From: Filomicrobium sp.
GTDB taxonomy: Bacteria > Pseudomonadota > Alphaproteobacteria > Rhizobiales > Hyphomicrobiaceae
Assembly (NCBI GenBank): GCA_017792465.1
Contig: CP051234.1
Location: 2,420,606-2,484,605 of the forward strand
DNA: 64,000 nucleotides
Reading direction: 5' to 3'
This document shows, piece by piece, positions 27,716 through 37,209 of this stretch. A program made the position numbers and the translations under genes. The stretch's first letter is position 1. Each line of letters opens with the position of its first letter. The notes beneath the pieces were generated by a model. It searched no databases, had not been told where the DNA came from, and saw nothing but the letters and a program-made list of their open reading frames with translations.

Positions 27716-28696
27716 TCAGGCGCTGCCAATGATCGTCCCGGCCGCGAACACCAGCGCGCCGCCGAGGACGACCTGGAATGCGGCTCGCATGAATGGCGTT
27801 TCCATATACTTGTTCTGGATCCAGGCGATGGCCCACAGTTCGAGGAACACGACAATCATCGCGATGGTCGTTGCCGTCCAGAAATGCGGAATGAGATAGG
27901 GGAGTGCGTGCCCCAGACCGCCGACCGCCGTCATGACGCCTGATGCTATTCCGCGTTTGACTGGCGAACCGCGACCGGAGATCTGTCCGTCGTCGGAGGC
28001 AGCTTCGGTGAAGCCCATCGAAATCCCGGCCCCGACAGAGGCAGCAAGCCCGACCAAGAATGTCGTCCACGTGTCGTGCGTCGCAAATGCCGTCGCAAAA
28101 ATCGGTGCGAGCGTTGAGACCGAGCCATCCATCAATCCGGCAAGGCCCGGCTGCACCCATGTCAGGATGAATTGCCGATGGGCGGCCTGGGCTTCTTCTT
28201 CGCGCGCATCCTCGGGCAGGAATTCGTGCTCCAGCTTTTCAGCGACTTTCTCGTGGCCTGCCTCGGCGGCGGCGAGGTCGCCCAATAGCTTGCGGGTATC
28301 TGCGTCTTTTGTTTCCTGCGCCGCCTTTAAATAGAAGTTGCGCGCATCCTGCTCCATTCCGGCAGCTTCTTCGCGAATGCGATCGAGCCCCAGGTTCTCG
28401 ACCAGCCACACTGGGCGGCGCGCATAGTATCCGGCAACGTGTTCGCGGCGGATGAGAGGAATCGTTTCGCCAAAGCGCCGCTTGTGCAGATCGATCAATC
28501 TGGAACGGTGCACGTCTTCTTCGGCTGCCATGCCTTCAAAGACTTTTGCCGTGTCGGGAAATTCGTTCCGCAGGCGCTCGGCATAAGTCCTGTAAATCCG
28601 TGCATCGTCTTCTTCGGAGGATATCGCAAGCGCCAGCACTTCTTGTTCCGACAAGTCCGAGAAATGGCGCCGTCCCAGATTCATCCCAGATAGCAT
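27716..28696 (-). CDS. mbfA: MbfA-type iron/manganese exporter (ferritin-like plus VIT1-like membrane domain)
   Basis: 326 aa from ATG 28696, with AGGAG six bases upstream. The N-terminal half is a ferritin/rubrerythrin-like four-helix domain with metal ligands in EEDVH (Glu59, Glu60, His63), and again in AAAEAGHEKV. The C-terminal half has about five membrane segments and the VIT1/CCC1 signature GLMDGSVSTLAPIF. In Rhizobiales MbfA exports iron and protects against iron and peroxide stress. An ICE box sits 16 bases upstream of the start, so control by the iron response regulator Irr is expected. Confidence 0.93.
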   Translation of the reverse strand: MLSGMNLGRRHFSDLSEQEVLALAISSEEDDARIYRTYAERLRNEFPDTAKVFEGMAAEEDVHRSRLIDLHKRRFGETIPLIRREHVAGYYARRPVWLVENLGLDRIREEAAGMEQDARNFYLKAAQETKDADTRKLLGDLAAAEAGHEKVAEKLEHEFLPEDAREEEAQAAHRQFILTWVQPGLAGLMDGSVSTLAPIFATAFATHDTWTTFLVGLAASVGAGISMGFTEAASDDGQISGRGSPVKRGIASGVMTAVGGLGHALPYLIPHFWTATTIAMIVVFLELWAIAWIQNKYMETPFMRAAFQVVLGGALVFAAGTIIGSA

Positions 28697-28711
28697 GAGC
28701 ACTCCTGCCTT

Positions 28712-28728
28712 TTTAGAATTACTCTAAA
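28712..28728 (-). promoter_or_regulatory. Irr-binding ICE box before mbfA
   Basis: TTTAGAA-TTA-CTCTAAA on the plus strand, an inverted repeat that matches the ICE consensus TTTAGAA-N3-TTCTAAA at all but one arm base. It is 16-32 bases upstream of the mbfA start, close to or overlapping the likely promoter, which fits repression by Irr under iron limitation. Confidence 0.85.
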
Positions 28729-29151
28729 CTGATTAGCTGAAAGCCCGCATAGCAGCAAGTTGCGCAGGAGTGGCGGACCGCTTGATTTCAACTTGAGCTG
28801 GCAAGCAAAAATGCAGGAGTTAATCCCGGTTATATTGCAACCCCGAGCCCAGAACTTTGGATATCTGAGTCAAATTCTGCAAAACGTACACCTTAGTAAG
28901 AAAAAAATTTCTGCTTTAGAGCATGCCGTGTACGAATCTTATTGAATAAATTGCTGGCATACATCTAATGTTGCCAATGCCTTGAGCAAGAAGAATTGAC
29001 TTTGAGAAGGACTGAACGATCTGTCAGCGCTCAAGTCTTGCGTGCATTCCGGGGGCGCATTGAGGGCGGATCAACATCGACATGGCAAAAACTTTTCGCC
29101 TCTGAGCAATTGAAGCATCCCCGCAGCTGATATTGCGCCAGATGCGAAAAC
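28729..29151. other. AT-rich intergenic stretch, no supported gene
   Basis: This stretch is visibly poorer in GC than its surroundings (for example around 28900, AAGAAAAAAATTTCTGC). A plus-strand frame of 44 codons from an ATG at 28811 was seen but has no supporting ribosome-binding site and no recognised family. Together with the two-hairpin element at 29152-29208 the stretch could be a transcribed non-coding RNA on the plus strand; the evidence is only the structure. Confidence 0.35.
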
Positions 29152-29208
29152 GGGGACCAACTCGGTCCCGGACGCTCCCGATGTGCCCTCATTGGGAGCG
29201 TCTTTTTT
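29152..29208. terminator. double stem-loop with T-run, possible two-way terminator or sRNA end
   Basis: A hairpin at 29153-29169 (GGGACC/GGTCCC, loop AACTC) is directly followed by a second at 29171-29202 (GACGCTCCC/GGGAGCGTC). The second has a run of six T on the plus strand, as an intrinsic terminator for rightward transcripts. On the minus strand the first hairpin ends in CGTTTTCG, so it may also stop the leftward chemoreceptor transcript. No rightward gene lies immediately before it, which is why a small RNA is conceivable. Confidence 0.55.
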
Positions 29209-29297
29209 GACCGTCATGATCACCTGGCCACAGCGGTGCGGCCGCAGGGTGGAGCTTGGAAACCGTTTGCGTTCAACCCTCAAGCCGTTTGGGCATG

Positions 29298-30680
29298 TTA
29301 GCGGGAAGTTTGGCGAATGAGTTCGTCGAGCAGCGCGACGACTTGGTCGGAATACTTTTCCATCTCGAGAATTTCGGCGAAGGCTGCCTCGCGCTCGCCA
29401 CTTGCAAATAGCGCTGCAGCCTTTTTGCCGTGCACATGAACAAGTTCGTGCGGTTGATCGAGCTGCACATAGGTTTGGCGCTGCCGGACGTCGTCGTCGG
29501 CGAGATCGAAATACCATTTCCCAAGCCGGCAACTGCGATGGTCGCTGAGTTCGCTCTCCGTAAGGTTGTTGAGGCCGACCAGCATTTCCGCGAGCCGCTT
29601 CTTCCAAAGGAAGTGATCGGATTTAGCTAGATAGAGAACCGCATTCGGCACGTTCTTTTCGGAGCCGCGCTGAAGTGCCGGCGCGATGATCTCTTCGGAA
29701 TTGCGCACGACCTTGACGGCCATCGTGGCATTTTGGGCGGCGCGGCTGCTGAGTTCGGCAGTGGCCGTGACACGCTGCGCAAGCTCGCCGGTTGCGTTCG
29801 ACTGTTCGGAAATCACCTGGGCGACAGCGTTCATTTCGTTGGAGGCATCCTGGGTCAGATCGCTGATCTGGAGAAGGGTGTCCTGGATTTGAGCCGTCAT
29901 TGACGTAGCTTGAGATATTTCCTGGCGCGAATCTTTGGCTGCCGAATGCAAGTTATCGACGACGGATTTCAACTCACCCATCAGTCCGTGAATATCGCTG
30001 GTGGCCACGCCGGTTTGCTCGGAGAGCGATTTAACTTCCGTGGCGACCACTGCGAAACCGCGGCCTGCTTCGCCAGCACGCGCCGCCTCGATGGTGGCGT
30101 TGAGGGCCAGCAGGTTGGTCTGTTTGGAAATCTTGTCGATCGTATCAACGAACGACTCGATGCGTCTGACGGCTTCGAGAACCCTCTCGGCTTCGACCAT
30201 CGTTGTTTCCATGGCGGCGTCACCGGACTGGGCGGCCTGGTTGGTGTGCCCAACCGACGTGACGGCTTCCTCCATCAAGTGAGAGATACGCTCCATGTTG
30301 GTCGAAGTCGCTTCGGCGCTGTTGGAGACGTTCGAAATCGACGCGTCGAGCTGTTCGATGCCTGCGGCGACGTTCTGCGAGTTGGCGCTGATTTCATGGA
30401 CGTCGCCGACAATCTTGGCAACCGATGCCATCGCTTCGCTGGCATGGAGCGACAGTTGCACACTCTCTTTGAGTTCGGTTTCGTCGCGCGACCGCAATGT
30501 CCGGGAGAAGTTCGCAATGCTTTCGGCGATATCGCGCGGAAGTTTCGACAGGTCGGGCAGCTGATTTGCCTCGACGGCCTTCAGGGCATCGCAGACGTCC
30601 TGTGTGGAGAACGATGGATCTTGCGTCGCGGGTGATGTCGATTGTTGCGGGGGCAGGCGTCGTGAATTGAACTGCAGCAT
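29298..30680 (-). CDS. cytoplasmic methyl-accepting chemotaxis protein with C-terminal CZB domain
   Basis: 460 aa from ATG 30680 ([13 protein letters not shown]). No membrane segment is visible, so it is a soluble chemoreceptor. The signalling hairpin centres on [19 protein letters not shown] and [19 protein letters not shown] (quoted in pieces), followed by adaptation helices. The C-terminal about 120 residues form a CZB zinc-binding domain: [27 protein letters not shown], and [12 protein letters not shown], giving a His-Cys-His-His zinc site. CZB receptors respond to zinc or to hypochlorite-type oxidants that hit the zinc thiolate. It is likely monocistronic. Confidence 0.92.
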   Translation of the reverse strand: MLQFNSRRLPPQQSTSPATQDPSFSTQDVCDALKAVEANQLPDLSKLPRDIAESIANFSRTLRSRDETELKESVQLSLHASEAMASVAKIVGDVHEISANSQNVAAGIEQLDASISNVSNSAEATSTNMERISHLMEEAVTSVGHTNQAAQSGDAAMETTMVEAERVLEAVRRIESFVDTIDKISKQTNLLALNATIEAARAGEAGRGFAVVATEVKSLSEQTGVATSDIHGLMGELKSVVDNLHSAAKDSRQEISQATSMTAQIQDTLLQISDLTQDASNEMNAVAQVISEQSNATGELAQRVTATAELSSRAAQNATMAVKVVRNSEEIIAPALQRGSEKNVPNAVLYLAKSDHFLWKKRLAEMLVGLNNLTESELSDHRSCRLGKWYFDLADDDVRQRQTYVQLDQPHELVHVHGKKAAALFASGEREAAFAEILEMEKYSDQVVALLDELIRQTSR

Positions 30681-30864
30681 CTTAGGTCCACTTTTGCGGT
30701 GCTCGTTGTGGTTATAAATGCAGCACACAAAGTTTTTGAGGGGTTAAGATTTGTTCGATTCCAAGAAACTTTGAAGAATTGTATTGGTTCTTTAGATGAC
30801 TAGGCGATTTTGCGAATGCTCGGCCTGGTCCGATCGCAACCGAATTTTCGCGTGCAGAAAACAA

Positions 30865-30896
30865 AACAGGCCCCGGCATTTCTGCTGGGGCCTGTT
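30865..30896 (-). terminator. intrinsic terminator of the DUF2147 gene
   Basis: Perfect 10-bp arms, AACAGGCCCC and GGGGCCTGTT, enclose a 12-base loop. On the minus strand the stem ends in T-rich TTGTTTTC. It lies 31 bases beyond the stop at 30927. Confidence 0.8.
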
Positions 30897-30926
30897 TCGT
30901 CGCCACGACTAGTGGGCGGGGATCAC

Positions 30927-31781
30927 TTAGTCGTCGCAAGGGATCATGATGACGCGGTCGACATAAGGGATGCGGAACTTGCACTTGCGCTTGGCCTTGG
31001 AGGAATACTCGTTGGCCTTGTCGATCAGCGTGTCGAGGACTTCGGTCACATCGTTTTCGATGGGTCCTTCCGTCTCTTCGCCGTCCTTGGCCATGCCGTA
31101 TTCCTTGTCACCTTCGGCGTCGGCGTTTTCGCTCGATGAAGCTTCTTCGCCGTCTTTGCCTGGCGCGTTCAGCTCAAGTTCGGCTTCTTCGTCGGCTTGT
31201 ATGTCCTGCTTCGTCTTGCCGTAGCGGCTCGTCTTAGGCTTTGAGACGAAGTCGCTGATCAGCGGATCGCGCTTTGCAGTGCGCTCGACGGGCTTCGATT
31301 CGATGCGCTCCTCGCTCTGCCGGGTTGAAGCTTCGATATCGGCCTTGGCGACTGGAGCGCTGTTGCGTGACGCATACTTTCCGCAGAGCTCAAGATCGCC
31401 AGGGGCTTTCTTCCAGGTGAAGGTCTTAGAAAAGAAGCGAGAGGAAGCGTTTCCGACGACGCGCAGCTTGCTGCTGGAAAGCCGCTTCAGGCTCACGGTG
31501 TATTTACGACCGCGGCTTGGAGAATAAATCCATCCGCCACCGTTTTCGGTGACGTTGCCGAGAATCTGCGTGCCGCAGCGATCGGAGTGCTTTTTCTCTT
31601 TGACGTGGACGACATAGCCGCACAGGCCTTTGCCGGTCGTGCAATCGGCAATTTCGACGGCGCCGCGGCCGTTATGGTCGTACCAAATGCCTTTTGGGTC
31701 GGAGGCAGCGTTAACTGCAGTTGCCGAGAACAAGGCGAGGGTCAGGGCTGCACCCTGGATTACGCGGGTCTTGAACGACAT
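30927..31781 (-). CDS. secreted DUF2147 protein with acidic C-terminal extension
   Basis: 284 aa. A signal peptide ends near AVNA-ASDP (about residue 26). The DUF2147 domain follows: DPKGIWYDHNGRGAVEIADC, LCGYVVHVKE and WIYSPSRGRKYTVSLKR. The rest of the protein, about 150 residues, is a low-complexity acidic and Lys/Glu-rich tail, then a Cys-containing end (RKCKFRIPYVDRVIMIPC). Most DUF2147 proteins are about 120-150 aa, so the tail is an addition. The domain's role is unknown; a cell-envelope location is likely. An AGGGGA site precedes the start. Confidence 0.85.
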   Translation of the reverse strand: MSFKTRVIQGAALTLALFSATAVNAASDPKGIWYDHNGRGAVEIADCTTGKGLCGYVVHVKEKKHSDRCGTQILGNVTENGGGWIYSPSRGRKYTVSLKRLSSSKLRVVGNASSRFFSKTFTWKKAPGDLELCGKYASRNSAPVAKADIEASTRQSEERIESKPVERTAKRDPLISDFVSKPKTSRYGKTKQDIQADEEAELELNAPGKDGEEASSSENADAEGDKEYGMAKDGEETEGPIENDVTEVLDTLIDKANEYSSKAKRKCKFRIPYVDRVIMIPCDD

Positions 31782-32017
31782 GGTGAATGATCCCCTTGGT
31801 TTATCTTTGCTGGCACCACCATGCTCGGTTCGGCATCTGGGCGCTGTTTCGCACGGAACAAGGATCGTCCTGCTCAGCTAACCTTATGATTAGACGTCGC
31901 TTTCCACTTCAGGAAGCGCGATGAACCAGTGTGTTTAACTGGCAAAACCAAGCATCTGGTCGAATTATGAGGTCATTTTGAGGTGCAGCAGCACTTCAGA
32001 TCGGGATTAGGGGCCAA

Positions 32018-32230
32018 TCAGGACGGTCTGGAACGTCGCGGAGCTTTTGAATGCACGAGGTAGGCATGGCCCAAGATACCGATGCCCCAGCCCAGTAGCG
32101 GCCAGTAGAACCAGTATTGGCCAGGGCTCGTCGCTAAATCGATCACCGCCAAGAGTAAGTTGACCATGATGTAGACGACCAGATGGATGAGAAATGGTCG
32201 GTCATCAAGCAGACGTTTCACATTCGACAT
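32018..32230 (-). CDS. small 2TM-domain membrane protein
   Basis: 70 aa with a GGAGG ribosome-binding site seven bases before the ATG. Two membrane segments are present, FLIHLVVYIMVNLLLAVIDL and YWFYWPLLGWGIGILGHAYL, separated by a short ATSPGQ turn. The layout and the final HAY-LVHSK-A pattern match the '2TM domain' family that often occurs alone or fused to kinases and regulators. Function unknown. It is divergent from the chemoreceptor-associated gene to its right. Confidence 0.8.
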   Translation of the reverse strand: MSNVKRLLDDRPFLIHLVVYIMVNLLLAVIDLATSPGQYWFYWPLLGWGIGILGHAYLVHSKAPRRSRPS

Positions 32231-32620
32231 GCCTTACCTCCAAACAGCTGACAATCGACCCGCTGGTCATACTGCTACCCCTAGCGGGAAACTCGGCTGC
32301 GCGAAAGGCCAAACGCCTCTTTTTAGCCGCCGATGGTGAAGCCTCATGACCCCAACCATCGGCCACCTGAGATTCTGCATTACAAATTGCCGATACAAAC
32401 AGCTTTTCATTTATTGTCGAATTCTATACGCCGTCACCATTCAGTAACGCCCGATTCACGAATTTCGCCGGCGGCCGCCTTTTCTCCCGTCCATTCCTGA
32501 ATTTGTTTCATTTTTCAAAACCCGACCCTCTAAAATTAATTCAATTTTTTCTATTATTGCATCAAACTGCCTGTGAATAAAAATGAATCGATCCCACCTC
32601 GGCAACTTCGGATCCCAAAA
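32231..32620. other. intergenic region before the secreted-protein/chemoreceptor pair
   Basis: About 390 bases with no gene I can support. The last 110 bases before the operon are AT-rich (TCTAAAATTAATTCAATTTT region, 32530-32550) and are the likely promoter zone of the rightward genes. Confidence 0.4.
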
Positions 32621-33229
32621 ATGACTCGACCTTTGCTCCCCGCTTTCCTTGCTAGCCTCGCGCTCACGACAAGTGCAACAGCCGCCGCTCCAGACCCCAA
32701 TTCTCTTATTGACGCGGCTACAATCGGCCAGCTCGATACTTTGATTGATAGAGAAATCGTAAAGCTTTCGGTTCGCAGCCAGAACGATAAATACGGAGAT
32801 TTGAGCCAGGAAGAAATCAATCAACTTGACCAGCAGTGGCGAAAAGAACGCAAAGCGGACGACAAGCCGCTTATCAGCGCCACGCTCTCCAGTCCGCTGT
32901 CGATCTACCTGTCGCGTTTTCAGGGTCGCTCCACAGGCCTATTTGTTGAGATTTTCGTCATGGACAACAAAGGCCTCAACGTCGGGCAATCCAGCATCAC
33001 AAGCGATTTCTGGCAGGGCGATGAGGACAAATTCATCAAGACCTTCAACGAAGGTGCCGGAGCCGTTTTCATCGACAAACCGGAATGGGATGCTGATCTG
33101 AAAATTTGGCGCAGCCAAATCAGTAAACCGATTACCGAAAGTGATGGAAAAACGCTTATTGGCGCAATCACGATGGAAATTAATCTCACTGAACTCGAAC
33201 GCCGCCAATTGGCCGGCGCAACCAACTAA
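32621..33229 (+). CDS. secreted or periplasmic protein co-encoded with a chemoreceptor
   Basis: 202 aa from ATG 32621 (MTRPLLPAFLASLALTTSATAAA), a clear signal peptide; the longer frame to 32573 lacks a site and would mask the signal peptide. The mature part has an amphipathic helical start, then LISATLSSPLSIYLSRFQGRS and IFVMDNKGLNVGQSSITSDFWQGDEDKF, quoted in part, and ends with LIGAITMEINLTEL. The strand 'fvmD..Gl.v.qs..tsdfwqGDE.kf..tf' resembles PDC/PAS-like periplasmic sensing domains, here as a separate protein. It ends 15 bases before the chemoreceptor gene. I cannot name the ligand. Confidence 0.8.
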   Translation: MTRPLLPAFLASLALTTSATAAAPDPNSLIDAATIGQLDTLIDREIVKLSVRSQNDKYGDLSQEEINQLDQQWRKERKADDKPLISATLSSPLSIYLSRFQGRSTGLFVEIFVMDNKGLNVGQSSITSDFWQGDEDKFIKTFNEGAGAVFIDKPEWDADLKIWRSQISKPITESDGKTLIGAITMEINLTELERRQLAGATN

Positions 33230-33244
33230 CAGGGCGAAAAGATC

Positions 33245-34924
33245 ATGGGCCGCATTTCCATTGTCGCAAAGAGCGCCGCTGCGTTTCTTTTTCTCACCGC
33301 TGTCTGCATCTGCGGAGCCTTCATTGTCTATTCCAAGGTCAATGTCGCTCACGAAACACTTGCGTCGAGCATGCGGATTGGTAGCTATGTCAAGCAGGCT
33401 GATGATTTAGCGTTCCGCATCCGCGGACAGGCTGGCGCGCTGCGCAAGTTCCTTCTTACTGGCGATCGCGAGTTTTTGAACGTTTACACAGAAGAGGATG
33501 CTGAAATTTCAGATTTGATCGCGGAAGGAAAATCCACGTCTGAAATTTCTCAGTTTGCTCCCGGTCACTACCTTCAAATCGAAACTGACTGGAGACACTG
33601 GAAAGAGAACTATGCTGATAAGCAAATCAGCCTGATGCGCGTGCCCGAAACCACGGATCTGGCAAAGGCGATCGAAGTGTCCGGAGACGGGCAGGCTGAG
33701 CTTGACAATGTCCTTGAAAACCAGGATTCGCTGCTCGCCTACTTGCGCGACAGACAGGCTGACTTCGCGAAGGCAGAAGACAGCGCGTTGCAGACTGTCA
33801 GCATCGCTGCCGTCGTCAGCTCTGCCATCGTTGCGGTTGCGTCATTGCTGATGGGTTGCGCTTTCTTCTTTGGAATTTCGCGCCCGCTGCAGCAGTCGGC
33901 CAGCCTGACCATGCAGCTCGCCAACGGTGACACCTCTGTCGATCCAGGCAAAATCGATCGGACCGACGAAATCGGGCAGATCAATTCCGCATTGGCCGCC
34001 TTCCGGGAAAACCTGATCCATACGCGCCAAATCGAGTTGCAAGCCGAAGAGGAGCGTAAGAAGAACGAGGCTCAGCGTCGCCAGGATATGGAGCGTCTGG
34101 CACAAGAGTTCGAATCTGCGGTCCTGACGCTTTCGTCCGAAATCATCAACGCCACCGGCGAACTGAACGGCACCTCGGAAGCACTGCAGTCGCTGTCATC
34201 GGATGGCTCCAAGCAGTCGGTTGCCTGCTCGGCAGCTGCTGAGCAAGTCAGCAACAACATCCAGTCCGTTGCGAGTGCGACTGAACAGCTCTCTGCCTCG
34301 ATCCGCGAGATTACCCGTCAAACGCAATGTTCATCGGATATCGCTACGGATGCTGCGCAGAGTGTCCAGCAGGCCAACAACGCTGTTGAATCTCTCAAGG
34401 CTGTCGTCGGCAGCATCGGTGAAGTCACCGCGCTCATCAACGACATCGCCCAGCAGACCAACCTGCTTTCGCTTAACGCCACCATAGAAGCGGCGCGGGC
34501 GGGAGAAGCTGGCAAGGGCTTTGCCGTCGTCGCCTCGGAAGTCAAGACGCTTGCCGAACAGACGGCCAAGGCGACCGGCGAAATCGGCTCCAAGATCTCT
34601 GAAATGCAGGCGGCAACCGAAGTCGCCTTCCAGGCGACGCTGTCGATCGAAGAGAAGGTCGGAGCGATTGCTTCCAACGCTGCAAGTGTCGCCTCGGCTA
34701 CCGACGAGCAGATGGACGCGACGCAAGAGATTGCACGCAACATTTCAGATGTGGCAAACGGCACCGAAGAAGTCAGCTCGGCGATCGGCAAAGTCAGCCA
34801 GTCCGCCGACAAGACCGGAACTGCGAGTACAAATATGCGCCGTTCCGTCGAAGGTGTCGCCGAACGTGCGGTGAAACTGCGCAGCGCGATGGAGAACTTC
34901 CTCTCCAAGGTTCGCGCCGCTTAA
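33245..34924 (+). CDS. transmembrane methyl-accepting chemotaxis protein
   Basis: 559 aa inner-membrane chemoreceptor. The first membrane segment is [18 protein letters not shown] (about residues 13-30). A helical periplasmic domain of about 150 residues follows, with the '[17 protein letters not shown]'-like CHASE3 rhythm seen here as [18 protein letters not shown]. The second segment is [25 protein letters not shown] region ([20 protein letters not shown]) and a signalling domain centred on [20 protein letters not shown] and [18 protein letters not shown] complete it. No C-terminal NWETF-type pentapeptide for CheR is seen. It forms an operon with the secreted protein just upstream. Confidence 0.9.
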   Translation: MGRISIVAKSAAAFLFLTAVCICGAFIVYSKVNVAHETLASSMRIGSYVKQADDLAFRIRGQAGALRKFLLTGDREFLNVYTEEDAEISDLIAEGKSTSEISQFAPGHYLQIETDWRHWKENYADKQISLMRVPETTDLAKAIEVSGDGQAELDNVLENQDSLLAYLRDRQADFAKAEDSALQTVSIAAVVSSAIVAVASLLMGCAFFFGISRPLQQSASLTMQLANGDTSVDPGKIDRTDEIGQINSALAAFRENLIHTRQIELQAEEERKKNEAQRRQDMERLAQEFESAVLTLSSEIINATGELNGTSEALQSLSSDGSKQSVACSAAAEQVSNNIQSVASATEQLSASIREITRQTQCSSDIATDAAQSVQQANNAVESLKAVVGSIGEVTALINDIAQQTNLLSLNATIEAARAGEAGKGFAVVASEVKTLAEQTAKATGEIGSKISEMQAATEVAFQATLSIEEKVGAIASNAASVASATDEQMDATQEIARNISDVANGTEEVSSAIGKVSQSADKTGTASTNMRRSVEGVAERAVKLRSAMENFLSKVRAA

Positions 34925-34951
34925 ACAGAAGCCGAACCGTTCGTCAAAATT

Positions 34952-34997
34952 TTCCGCGTGGCGTTTGCCTTCTCTCAAGAGGCAGTGCCGCGCGGAA
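34952..34997 (+). terminator. probable terminator of the chemoreceptor operon
   Basis: A long hairpin with outer arms TTCCGCG and CGCGGAA and inner arms TGCCT/AGGCA begins 28 bases after the receptor stop, followed by GTGTTT. The T-run is short, so termination strength is uncertain. Confidence 0.5.
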
Positions 34998-35186
34998 GTG
35001 TTTCAGGGCTCTGCTGCCCCCTTCCTCTGCCTCCCCCTTGCCCTCGCATATTGCCGCCGGGATATCCGCCCAATTCGTAAGCGTTGCGTTCTTGGGCCTG
35101 TAAAACCGTTCACAGGTTCGCACAACATGTTCTAGTCTCGCCTGCGACGATCCGATGTCTCGGGGTCCGATGTCTTTGGGGGGAGC

Positions 35187-36578
35187 ATGAACGCCACGCT
35201 GATCGGCATCTGCTGCTACGTCGCCATACAGTTCGCCATCGGGATCTGGGTGGCGCAGCGGGTCAAGGCGGAAAGCGACTATATTCTCGCCGGCCGCAAC
35301 GTTGGGACGGCGTTTGCCGCGGTCTCGGTCTTCGCGACGTGGTTTGGCGCCGAAACCGTGATGGGGTCTGCGGGCAGCGTCTATTCCGATGGCCTATCGG
35401 GTGCGCAAGGTGAGCCGTTCGCCTATGGGCTTTCCATCGTATTGATGGGCTTGCTGTTTGCCGCACCGCTGCGGCGGCGAGGTTTGACAACATTCGCGGA
35501 TCTTTTTTCAGAACGCTTCGGTGCGGGCGCTGAGCGCCTCGCAGTGCTGCTGCTGGTCCCCGGTTCGATCCTCTGGGCGGCGGCCCAGATCCGCGGCTTC
35601 GGCCAGATTTTCAGTTCGGCCGCGGGCGTCGAGGTGACGACCGGCATTGCCGTCGCGTTTCTTGCGGTGGTGACCTATACGATGATCGGCGGATTGCTGG
35701 CGGACATCTACACCGACTTCGTGCAGGGTCTTGCGATTGTCGCAGGACTTTTGGCGCTATTTGTTTTCGTGATCATCAACACAGGTTCGCCGATAGATGC
35801 GCTCGCCAATGTCGAGGCCCAGCGCTTCTCGATTATGGCCGCCGAACAGACGCCATTGGAATTCATCGAGCAATGGGCGGTGCCGATCTGCGGGTCATTG
35901 GTGGCGCTGGAACTCATTTCGCGACTGCTTGCCTGCCGGACACCTGAGATTGCTCAACGGGCCAGCTATTTTGGCGGAAGCGCCTACATCATGGTTGCTC
36001 TTATTCCCGTCTACCTCGGGCTCGTCGGGACCTCCCTATTGCCCAATCTGGAGGAATCCGAGCAGCTCATTCCGCAGTTGGCGCAGACCTATCTGCCGAC
36101 CTTCTTCTACGTCATGTTTATCGGGGCTTTGATCTCTGCCATTCTATCGACGGTCGATTCAGCTTTGCTGGCGTGCTCGGCGATGGTCTCGCACAACCTG
36201 GTGCAACATATCCGTCCCATCAAAAGTGAGCGGGCCAAGGTTTGGGCGGCTCGTCTAGGTGTTGCGGGTCTTGGCACGTTGGCATTTGTTTTGGCGCTGT
36301 CGTCGGAAAGCATCGGCGACCTCGTCGAACTGGCTTCGGCATTTGGAACCGCGGGCATTTTCGTCGTCACGGTTTTTGCCTTGTTCACAAATATCGGTGG
36401 GCCGCTCAGCGCCTATGTGACGATGGCGACCGGCGCATTTGTGTGGGCGGTCTCTGGCCCTTTGCTGTTTGACTTGACAGCGCCTTATACCTCGGGCGTC
36501 GTTGCGGCAGCATTGACCTATCCGCTGGTTGCTCTCGTCGAGCGACGGCTGGAAGGTCAGCAACAAGAGCGGTCGTAA
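35187..36578 (+). CDS. sodium:solute symporter family transporter
   Basis: 463 aa inner-membrane protein with about 13 hydrophobic segments, typical of SSS transporters. It starts with GGGGGGAG before the ATG. The N-terminal part has VKAESDYILAGRNVGTAFAA and ATWFGAETVMGSAGSVYSDG, the usual SSS entry region, and MFIGALISAILSTVDSALLAC contains the family signature with the sodium-site Ser-Thr-Asp-Ser. The C-terminal half repeats a variable set of segments. The substrate cannot be read from sequence; proline, pantothenate or organic acids are possible. A cupin gene follows 61 bases later. Confidence 0.88.
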   Translation: MNATLIGICCYVAIQFAIGIWVAQRVKAESDYILAGRNVGTAFAAVSVFATWFGAETVMGSAGSVYSDGLSGAQGEPFAYGLSIVLMGLLFAAPLRRRGLTTFADLFSERFGAGAERLAVLLLVPGSILWAAAQIRGFGQIFSSAAGVEVTTGIAVAFLAVVTYTMIGGLLADIYTDFVQGLAIVAGLLALFVFVIINTGSPIDALANVEAQRFSIMAAEQTPLEFIEQWAVPICGSLVALELISRLLACRTPEIAQRASYFGGSAYIMVALIPVYLGLVGTSLLPNLEESEQLIPQLAQTYLPTFFYVMFIGALISAILSTVDSALLACSAMVSHNLVQHIRPIKSERAKVWAARLGVAGLGTLAFVLALSSESIGDLVELASAFGTAGIFVVTVFALFTNIGGPLSAYVTMATGAFVWAVSGPLLFDLTAPYTSGVVAAALTYPLVALVERRLEGQQQERS

Positions 36579-36639
36579 CGCTGCAGCGTCTTTTCGCAAC
36601 TCCTGCCTGCGCCGGCTGCCATTCAACGAGGAGTGCTTC

Positions 36640-37053
36640 ATGGGATCTGATGCTGAAAGAGCCAAGGTGATTGCACCTGGAGCCACCTATGTCGGCCAGC
36701 AGGGCTTTACGTATCAGGCTGGCGTCTCGCGCGGCACTGTCGGCGAAACCGACGTCTGCATGAACGTGCTGCCGATGCCGCCTGGCGCGCGCGCGAAATC
36801 GCATTACCACAAGGGCATCGACACGATTGCATATCTCCTGGAGGGGCGGTGTTCGGTCTATTGGGGAGACCGGCTCGAACATCGCGCCGAACTCAAGCCG
36901 GGCGAACAAATGTTTATGCCGCGCGACGTCCCGCATGCGCCGCTCAACGACAGTGGCGCGCCGTGCACGTGGATCGTCGTTCATTCTTCAGGCGATGACC
37001 AGGACGACATCATCATGACGCCTGAACTCGACGCGCTCTTGCCGGACGCCTGA
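36640..37053 (+). CDS. cupin-domain protein
   Basis: 137 aa from ATG 36640 with a GAGGAG site. Both cupin motifs are visible: first, ARAKSHYHKGIDTIAYLLEG with HxH ligands; second, KPGEQMFMPRDVPHAPLN with the third His. It is one small beta-barrel domain and could bind a metal. No substrate is evident. The symporter lies upstream in the same direction with a 61-base gap, so they may be co-transcribed; co-function with a transported acid or sugar is a guess. Confidence 0.85.
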   Translation: MGSDAERAKVIAPGATYVGQQGFTYQAGVSRGTVGETDVCMNVLPMPPGARAKSHYHKGIDTIAYLLEGRCSVYWGDRLEHRAELKPGEQMFMPRDVPHAPLNDSGAPCTWIVVHSSGDDQDDIIMTPELDALLPDA

Positions 37054-37209
37054 GGACGGTCGCGCGCGCCAGCCGCCGCCTCACAGGTTCGTTATCGCAA
37101 CGCTTTTTGGGCTGATCCCACCGGAACAGCCAATGTTCCTTTTTGCTTGCACATGTCTGCCGCCGTCTATCGACGGGCAACAAAAAAAAGCAAACCCAAG
37201 GAACTGATC

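Noticed and set aside
28811-28945. 44-codon plus-strand frame after mbfA
   Set aside because: No ribosome-binding site or family was recognised; it may be chance in AT-rich sequence.
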